Source of the DNA: a virus
DNA length: 43,032 nt
IMG/VR virus record: IMGVR_UViG_3300045284_000097
Location: 1 to 43,032 of that record
Strand: one strand, 5' to 3'
Part shown: positions 37,882 to 43,032 of the stretch, one piece after another
Layout: each line of letters begins with the position of its first letter
Numbering within the stretch: the first letter of the stretch is position 1
The notes under the pieces: model-generated
The model's input: the letters and a program-made list of their open reading frames with translations, nothing else
The model's database searches: none
Told to the model about the DNA's origin: nothing
Program-made: the position numbers and the translations under genes

Positions 37882-38240
37882 AGCGAACGATCGCGGCGCT
37901 CGTGATGTGTCTCGCGCTGGCGGCCGTGGCGCTGCAGGCGGTGTCGTTCATTTCGTTCGAGCAGCTCACGGTGGCGGCGTCGTCTACGCCCTTCACGGCA
38001 GCGAAGGTCGAGCCGGATCTGTCGGGCGGGTCGCGGCAGGCGGACACGGCGCAATGTCGGCTGGAGGTGGCGGAGATTCGCTACACGATCGACGGGACGC
38101 CGCCGACTGCGGCGGTCGGTACCCTGCTGGAGATCGGCGATGTGCTGGTGATCAGCGGGCACGATTCGATCATGCGATTTCGCGGGTTTCGGACAGGGGC
38201 CTCGTCGGGGATTCTTGATTGTACGTACTCGGCCAAGTGA
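37878..38240 (+). CDS. Exported/anchored capsid-decoration-like beta protein
   Basis: The product has 120 residues. Residues 1-25 (MKRTIAALVMCLALAAVALQ) are a signal peptide or membrane anchor. Residues 55-120 hold VAEIRYTIDGTPPTAAVGTL, LEIGDVLVISGHDSIMRFRG and a final LDCTYSAK. This is a widespread small phage virion domain (xRYxxDGTxPTAxxGxxL...GDxxxI...IxxFRxIR), usually cytoplasmic and lacking a signal, from memory. It probably forms a beta sandwich. The added signal is odd. Confidence 0.75.
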   Translation: MKRTIAALVMCLALAAVALQAVSFISFEQLTVAASSTPFTAAKVEPDLSGGSRQADTAQCRLEVAEIRYTIDGTPPTAAVGTLLEIGDVLVISGHDSIMRFRGFRTGASSGILDCTYSAK

Positions 38241-38893
38241 TGAAGGCTAGAACGCGCTGGATCGCGGTCGCGCTGACGCTCGGGCTGAGCGCTGTGGTGA
38301 TCGCGCAGCCGCCGGCTACGATCACGCCCGCGCTGGCTGGTGTCGCGTCGCTGTTGACGTTCGGAGCGCCGGTCGATACCGGGATCAGCAGGACGGCGGC
38401 GGGGACGGTGGCCGTTGGCAACGGCACGCAGGGCGATACGAGTGGCACCCTCGTTGTCCTCAATTTACTTGCGACCGGGAACATCTCCACGAGCACCGGG
38501 GGGGCCTTTACCTGGAACAGCATCACCAAGTCCGCGATCCGCAGTTCGTCCGATGGCGTCATGTCGTTCGAGAACCTCGGGTCCACCACCGGATCCAAAA
38601 TCAAGGTTGACGCGCTGCCGACGGTGGCCTCGGGCTTCGGCACGTCCCCGGCTGTCACGGCAGGGAGCACACCCTTCGCCGGCTCGATCAACGTCGGGAC
38701 AGGCGCGCCGGGCACCGGCGGGGTGATCAACTTCAACGGCACGGCTTTTCCGTCGGCGCCGTTCGTGGTCTGTCAGGATGATTCCTCGCTCTTGGTGGTG
38801 CGCTGCACGGCGACAACGACGCAGATGACGATCGCGGCTACGGCGTTGACGGCCAGTGACGTAGTGTCGTGGATCGCCATAAGTAGCAAGTGA
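38240..38893 (+). CDS. Secreted fibre-like protein
   Basis: The product has 217 residues from the ATG at 38240, which overlaps the previous TGA; the TTG at 38219 is less likely. Residues 1-22 (MKARTRWIAVALTLGLSAVV) are a Sec signal with cleavage near VIAQ. The middle has repeats of GNGTQGDTSGTL and STGGAFTWNS type, seen in phage fibres. Residues 155-217 (VINFNGTAFPSAPFVVCQDD, then MTIAATALTASDVVSWIA) share a fold with the C-termini of the proteins at 10067 and 42014. Confidence 0.72.
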   Translation: MKARTRWIAVALTLGLSAVVIAQPPATITPALAGVASLLTFGAPVDTGISRTAAGTVAVGNGTQGDTSGTLVVLNLLATGNISTSTGGAFTWNSITKSAIRSSSDGVMSFENLGSTTGSKIKVDALPTVASGFGTSPAVTAGSTPFAGSINVGTGAPGTGGVINFNGTAFPSAPFVVCQDDSSLLVVRCTATTTQMTIAATALTASDVVSWIAISSK

Positions 38894-38904
38894 CGTAAGG
38901 GCCT

Positions 38905-40041
38905 ATGGAAAACGGCTACGCGACGGCGAGCGACGGCGCGGTCACAGTCGATTCGAACACCGGATCGACCGACGATCTGCAGCAGGAGCTTGCGTCGGAA
39001 GTGTCGGTCGTCGAAGCGGACGGGCGCCGGAGTTCGAAGGCTGCCGAACCGACGCTGACGGTCGATGATGCGGAGGCCGGCGGCGGGGCGGCTCCGGTGG
39101 AGTCGCGCGAGGCGGCGCCGGCCGGGAAGGGCAAGCGGCAGAGCATCCAGGCGCGGATCGACGCAATCACGGCGGAGAAGTACACGACAGCGCGCGAGCG
39201 GGACGCGGCGGTCAAGGAGCGCGACACGCTGCGGGAGGAACTCGCGGCGCTGAAGGCGGGTAAGGCGGACGGCAAGGTGGAACCCGCAGCCGGCGAGGCG
39301 GGGAAGGCAGCGGCCGAGACCACTCAGCCGGTGCCGAAGGAGACGAAGGTCGGCGGGGTCGATGTCAACGCGGCGAAGTTTCCGAAGTACGCCGAATGGC
39401 TCCAGCAGGGCAATGACGGCGAGCTGGAGGATTGGGTCGACGCGCGGGACGCCTGGAAGGACGCGCGGGCCGCTGCGACGGCGGCGATCGAGTCGGAGCG
39501 CCGGGAGCAGTCGACGCGGTTTACGGCGGTGGCGGCCACGTTCAACGAACGCATGGCGCCGGTGCTGGAGGCCGATCCGAAGTTCTACGAGCGGATCGAT
39601 CCACGGCTGACGGACACGCCGGCCATGTCGGCGCTGCCGAAGGGCACGAAGCCGACGCTGGCGAACTTCCTGGTCGAGCAAGTGATCAAGTCGGAGCATC
39701 CCAAGGAGCTGATGGAGCATTTGTCAGACAAGACGGTCGTTCAGCGCATCGCCACGCTGCAACCTGGAGACATCATCCGGGAATTGACGAAATTCGAGCT
39801 CACCCTCGGCGGAGCGACCGAACGCAAATCAGGCCCGGTCGCCGGAGCATCAGACGATGATGACGACGAAGTTGTCGCGGCTGCCGCCAGTTCGATCAGT
39901 CGCGCGCATCCCCCGGCTAAGCCTGTCCGCGGGTCGTCGCATGAGCATGTCTCGCCGGATGATGAACCGGGCGAAGATGCTTCCGACGATGAGTGGTACC
40001 GCTGGCAGAAGAAGCAAGATGCCAAAGCGGCGCGGGCCTAG
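38905..40041 (+). CDS. Scaffolding protein
   Basis: The product has 378 residues, rich in Ala, Glu, Asp and Lys. Residues 75-115 form a coiled coil (YTTARERDAAVKERDTLREE). Residues 160-290 are helical with FPKYAEWLQQGNDGELEDW and ANFLVEQVIKSEHPKELMEH. The C-terminus is first acidic (ASDDDDDE) and then ends EWYRWQKKQDAKAARA, a basic Trp-containing tail like the coat-binding tail of phage scaffolds. Gene order portal-scaffold-coat supports it. It would direct procapsid assembly and exit before or during packaging. Confidence 0.85.
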   Translation: MENGYATASDGAVTVDSNTGSTDDLQQELASEVSVVEADGRRSSKAAEPTLTVDDAEAGGGAAPVESREAAPAGKGKRQSIQARIDAITAEKYTTARERDAAVKERDTLREELAALKAGKADGKVEPAAGEAGKAAAETTQPVPKETKVGGVDVNAAKFPKYAEWLQQGNDGELEDWVDARDAWKDARAAATAAIESERREQSTRFTAVAATFNERMAPVLEADPKFYERIDPRLTDTPAMSALPKGTKPTLANFLVEQVIKSEHPKELMEHLSDKTVVQRIATLQPGDIIRELTKFELTLGGATERKSGPVAGASDDDDDEVVAAAASSISRAHPPAKPVRGSSHEHVSPDDEPGEDASDDEWYRWQKKQDAKAARA

Positions 40042-40092
40042 TCGGGCGCATCTCCTCACGGTCAATTAGCCGGCGGCACGGTCGAGGGGCCG

Positions 40093-41316
40093 ATGCCGAA
40101 CACAATCCAGACGCCGACATGGATGGCACGTAAGGTGCTCATGGTCGCGTCGAATACGATCCGGTTCGTCGGCGCAATCACGAAAAAACTGTCGGAGGAT
40201 TTCATCGCCGAGGGCGTGAAGCTCGGCGCGCAGATCAACGTCCGACTGCCGCAGCGCTTCACCACCACCAAGGGCCAGGCGATCCAGATGCAGGCGCTGG
40301 TCGATACCCTGGTGCCGATCACCATCACGGATCAGGCGAACATCGCGTGGGGCTGGTCATCGTTCTCTGGGACGCTGGAGATCCAGGACGCGGAGGATCG
40401 GTACATCGAGCCGGCCGGGATCCAGCTGGCGAACACGTACGACGCGGACGGGTTGGCGCGGTGCTATCAGGATGTGTTCTCGGTCGAGGGCACGCCGGGC
40501 ACGATCCCGAACGCGAACAGCACGTACCTGAACGCGGCGGCCAGGCTGACGAACTTCGCGGCACCGCAAGGGCCGCGGCGGGCGCTGGTCAATGCGCTGA
40601 TGCGCGCGGCGATCGCCAATGCGAATCTGTCACTGTTCAATCCGCAGGCGCAGATTAGCAAAACTTGGACGAACGGCATGTGGTCCGGGGCGGCGCTGTC
40701 GTGGGATCAGTGGTACGAGGACGTGAACGTGTTCCCGCACGTCGTCGGGCCGCTCGGGGGCACGCCGACGGTGAACGGCGCGAACCAGACCGGGCTGTCC
40801 TTGATTACGCAGGCGTGGACGGCGGCGGCGGCGCTCCGGCTCAAGAAGGGCGACGTGTTCACGATCGGCGCGGGCGCGACGGGCGTCTTTGCGATCAATC
40901 CGCAGAACTACCGCTCCACGACGCAGCTGCAGCAGTTCGTCGTGACGGCGGATACGAGCTCGAGCGCTGGCGGCGCGGCGACGATTCCGATCTATCCGCC
41001 GATCATCGCGACGGGCGCGTATGCGACGGTCGATTCGCTGCCGGCCTCGGGGGCGACGATCAACGTGTTCGGCGCGGCGAATACGGTGACGCCGCAGGGG
41101 CTCGGGTTCCATCCGTCGGCGTTCGTGATGGCCTCGGCCAATCTGATGATGCCGAATCAGGGCAAGGCCAAGCGCGTCCGGATGAAGGATATCTCGATGG
41201 CGCTGCGCTTCTGGGAAGGCTCGGACATCATGACGGATCAGCATCCGTCACGGTTGGACGGGATCTACGGTTTTAAAACACAGAGGCCAGAATTCTCAGT
41301 AAGATTCGCAAGTTGA
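40093..41316 (+). CDS. Major capsid (coat) protein, P22 gp5-like
   Basis: The product has 407 residues. It begins MPNTIQTPTWMARKVLMVAS and has the HK97-fold E-loop and spine segments (INVRLPQRFTTTKGQAIQMQ, then ALVDTLVPITITDQANIAWG). Residues 252-354 (KGDVFTIGAGATGVFAINPQ to FHPSAFVM) correspond to the inserted I-domain of P22-type coats, and the remainder (RVRMKDISMALRFWEGSDIM, then DGIYGFKTQRPE) closes the A-domain. Length is close to P22 gp5 (430). No maturation protease is encoded nearby, which fits P22-type assembly. It shares its I-like domain with the gene at 37133. Confidence 0.9.
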   Translation: MPNTIQTPTWMARKVLMVASNTIRFVGAITKKLSEDFIAEGVKLGAQINVRLPQRFTTTKGQAIQMQALVDTLVPITITDQANIAWGWSSFSGTLEIQDAEDRYIEPAGIQLANTYDADGLARCYQDVFSVEGTPGTIPNANSTYLNAAARLTNFAAPQGPRRALVNALMRAAIANANLSLFNPQAQISKTWTNGMWSGAALSWDQWYEDVNVFPHVVGPLGGTPTVNGANQTGLSLITQAWTAAAALRLKKGDVFTIGAGATGVFAINPQNYRSTTQLQQFVVTADTSSSAGGAATIPIYPPIIATGAYATVDSLPASGATINVFGAANTVTPQGLGFHPSAFVMASANLMMPNQGKAKRVRMKDISMALRFWEGSDIMTDQHPSRLDGIYGFKTQRPEFSVRFAS

Positions 41317-41338
41317 CAAGGGAAGGAGGTACAGCATC

Positions 41339-41995
41339 ATGGCAACTCTCGCAACGCTTTCTGCGGCACAGGGCATCAACGATCAGACGCTCCTGTTGTC
41401 CGCGCTGACGGGTGTGATCACGGGCGGATATCTGCTGATCGATGGCGAAGTCGAAAAGGTGCTCGGTCTGGTGCCGGCGGCGGCCACGACGCCGGTGTCG
41501 GTGCTGCGCGGGCAGGAGGGCACGTTCAATCAGGCCCATCCGATCTCGGCGCAGGTGAAGGTGTGCGCCGGCATGACGGCGCTGACGCCGGGTGACTTCG
41601 GCGGCTTGGCAGGGACGCCGGGGGCATTCCAGATTCCGATTCCGCCGATTCCGGTGACGGAGCGCCGGTCGTACTCGGCGGCCGGGGCCATCACGCTGCC
41701 GTCGATCGGCAATCACATGATCGCGGAGCTGAACGGCGCGGTGGCGCTCGCAATGACGCTGGCGAATCCGTCGATCGCGCAGGACGGTTCGCGGCTGGTG
41801 ATCTCCGGCAACGGCCAGGCAGCCCATACGGTGACGTATGCGGCCGGCTTGGGCAACGTCGGCGCGACGGCGGACGTGCTCACGTATGCGGCCGGTCAGG
41901 CGCAGTCGGTCGAGCTGATCGCCTCGGGCGGGTTCTGGCAGAACACGTCGATCGTGGCGGGCGCGGCCACGCTGGCCGGTCCGGGTGCGGCGTAA
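41339..41995 (+). CDS. Head-associated/fibre-like structural protein
   Basis: The product has 218 residues. A strong AAGGAGG lies upstream of the ATG at 41339. The sequence is beta-rich and Ala/Gly/Thr-rich (LLLSALTGVITGGYLLIDGE, then VEKVLGL and VLRGQEGTFNQAHPI). The LLRGxxGTxxxxH segment is common in phage head-decoration or head-fibre proteins, from memory. The C-terminal half resembles a fibre knob (VTYAAGLGNVGATADVLTYA). No signal peptide. Confidence 0.68.
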   Translation: MATLATLSAAQGINDQTLLLSALTGVITGGYLLIDGEVEKVLGLVPAAATTPVSVLRGQEGTFNQAHPISAQVKVCAGMTALTPGDFGGLAGTPGAFQIPIPPIPVTERRSYSAAGAITLPSIGNHMIAELNGAVALAMTLANPSIAQDGSRLVISGNGQAAHTVTYAAGLGNVGATADVLTYAAGQAQSVELIASGGFWQNTSIVAGAATLAGPGAA

Positions 41996-42013
41996 TTCGG
42001 AAGGATACGCACA

Positions 42014-42586
42014 ATGAACAACTTGCTGTCTCGGCGGGGCGTGTGGCTCGGGGCGCTGTTGCTGGCGGTGTGCGGCGCGTTGGGCGCAGCGATCGCCGAG
42101 GCGCAGGTCCAAACCAGTACGGGCGGAGTGTTCCAGCCCTTGCTGTCGTACGTGGTCGAAGGCGTCTGGACGTTCAAGGGCGCGGCGCCGCTCAAGTTCG
42201 AGGGCGCGACGAACGACGGGATCGCGATGACGATCGCGGTCCCGGATCCGACGGTGGCGGGTACGCTGACGCTGCCGTCGGCGACGGGCGGGGTACCCGT
42301 GGTGCTGGATTGCGGCGCGACGGGCGTCGGGAACCAAACGTGTGCGCCGGTCACAGCGACGGCGGCGACGAAGTTCTACGTGGGCACTTCGACGCTGGCC
42401 ACGAATGCGGCCGTGATCACGTTCCCGACGGCATTCGCGGCGATCACGTCCTATCAGTGCATCGGGCAGGACATCACGACGCGAGCCAATCCGGTGCAGA
42501 TGATCTCGACCTCGACGACGACGGCGACGATCACGAATACCACCGGCGCATCGGACGTGATCAACTGGATCTGTGCCGGGTACTGA
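42014..42586 (+). CDS. Secreted fibre-like protein
   Basis: The product has 190 residues. Residues 1-31 form a signal peptide (SRRGVWLGALLLAVCGALGA, with AEA before QVQ); SRRGVW also resembles a twin-arginine motif. The mature part has beta strands and two Cys. The C-terminal 60 residues (VITFPTAFAAITSYQCIGQD, then ATITNTTGASDVINWICAGY) align with the end of the 38240 protein: VI(T/N)F...AF, a Cys, then ASDV(I/V)xWI. It lies between head genes. A receptor-binding or surface-display role is speculation. Confidence 0.72.
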   Translation: MNNLLSRRGVWLGALLLAVCGALGAAIAEAQVQTSTGGVFQPLLSYVVEGVWTFKGAAPLKFEGATNDGIAMTIAVPDPTVAGTLTLPSATGGVPVVLDCGATGVGNQTCAPVTATAATKFYVGTSTLATNAAVITFPTAFAAITSYQCIGQDITTRANPVQMISTSTTTATITNTTGASDVINWICAGY

Positions 42587-42598
42587 AGGAGAGTGGTG

Positions 42599-43032
42599 AT
42601 GGAGACGGAACTCGGCGAACGGCTCCGGCGCTTGGAGATGGAGCTGGAAGCGCTCCAGCGGATCAAGACGCAGGAGGATTATGACGAAGGGGCGCGGCTG
42701 CACGCGCTCCACAACGCGCCGTGGGTCAAAGGGCAGTACTCGCATCTGGAGTTCCAGCCCTACACGTTCCAGGCGTTTCCGATGGCGATCTACGGCGTCG
42801 GCTACCTCGAGGCGCGGCGGGACCGGGACGCGGCGGACCTGATCCCGGCGTTCGGCCAGGTCGATACGGAGCGGGCGCAGGCGATCCTGGTGGCCGATCG
42901 CGAGCTGGCCAAGACGGTCAAGAAGGTCGGGAGCGAGGCGGAGCTGCGGAAGTGGCTGGCGACGGGCCAGTGGTTCGAGACGCCGGGCGATCTCGTCGAG
43001 CGGGCCAAGGGGCTCCAGCGGGACATCGAAGT
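42599..43032 (+). CDS. Neck/head-associated protein, N-terminal part (gene wraps the ends)
   Basis: ATG at 42599 follows AAGGAGAG. The joined gene continues at base 128 and encodes about 215 residues. The N-terminus is a coiled coil (GERLRRLEMELEALQRIKTQ). Residues 44-80 (KGQYSHLEFQPYTFQAFPMA, then IYGVGYLEARRDRD) carry an FPMAIY motif like YPKALY in the neighbour at 304. The role is probably virion assembly or neck, inferred from position before the terminator and gp4-like gene. Confidence 0.75.
   Translation, partial: METELGERLRRLEMELEALQRIKTQEDYDEGARLHALHNAPWVKGQYSHLEFQPYTFQAFPMAIYGVGYLEARRDRDAADLIPAFGQVDTERAQAILVADRELAKTVKKVGSEAELRKWLATGQWFETPGDLVERAKGLQRDIE
42906..43032. repeat. Terminal direct repeat, right copy (circular assembly overlap)
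   Basis: Identical to bases 1-127. Removing one copy leaves a circle of 42,905 bp and restores the gene that begins at 42599. Confidence 0.95.

Noticed and set aside
1-43032. Temperate lifestyle genes
   Set aside because: No integrase, excisionase, CI-like repressor or attachment-site repeat was seen, so a prophage assignment is not supported. ERF and ribbon-helix-helix proteins also occur in lytic phages.
1-43032. tRNA genes
   Set aside because: No stretch with a plausible acceptor stem, TTCGAATC-type T loop and anticodon arm was recognised by eye; a tRNA search tool would settle it.

Overview
This window is one complete phage genome. The last 127 bases (42906-43032) repeat the first 127 exactly, so the contig is a closed circle of about 42,905 bp opened inside a gene. 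Every credible protein gene lies on the + strand. Genes are tightly packed, with many ATGA, GTGA, TGATG and TAATG start/stop overlaps, and the DNA is clearly GC-rich. I see no integrase, attachment site, tRNA, rRNA or CRISPR array. The virion genes follow P22-like podovirus order: small terminase, large terminase, portal, scaffold, coat, gp4-like adaptor, gp10-like hub, ejection proteins, distal fibre. A P22/Sf6-type terminase implies headful packaging, which fits a circularly permuted genome. The host cannot be named from the sequence; GC content and Sec/Tat-like signals only suggest a GC-rich bacterium.

Layout. 1-813 ends a neck/head region that continues from the right-hand end of the window; it closes with a hairpin terminator (831-861). 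880-10070 holds the tail and ejection block: gp4-like, gp10-like, a beta-rich protein, a GNAT acetyltransferase and four large Ala/Gln-rich internal virion proteins. 10067-14738 holds a fibre with a signal peptide and a lysis-like cluster of small membrane and coiled-coil proteins plus a lysozyme-like protein. 14818-22934 is the recombination and DNA-metabolism block: KTSC protein, HNH-AP2 endonuclease, ERF annealing protein, PD-(D/E)XK nuclease, second HNH protein, pentapeptide-repeat protein, a protein with a terminase-small-subunit-like helix-turn-helix, SF2 helicase and C5 cytosine methyltransferase. 22935-23533 is the only long non-coding stretch and carries hairpins and repeats. 23534-28427 is the replication block: zinc proteins, replication-associated protein, DnaB helicase, RuvC-like resolvase and ParB-like protein. 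28478-34203 mixes small regulators, TerS, a ribbon-helix-helix-like gene beside three TGTATACA sites, an RyR-domain protein, MazG-like pyrophosphohydrolase and TerL. 34204-43032 holds portal, an inserted accessory cassette, scaffold, coat and head-associated proteins.

The most unusual feature is a set of virion-module proteins with predicted export signals (genes at 10067, 37133, 37878, 38240 and 42014). One of them, at 37133-37600, is a twin-arginine-type signal joined to a stand-alone copy of the inserted (I-like) domain of this phage's own coat protein. Three others share a C-terminal beta domain. This suggests exported or membrane-anchored relatives of capsid and fibre parts and is the best candidate here for an undescribed system.
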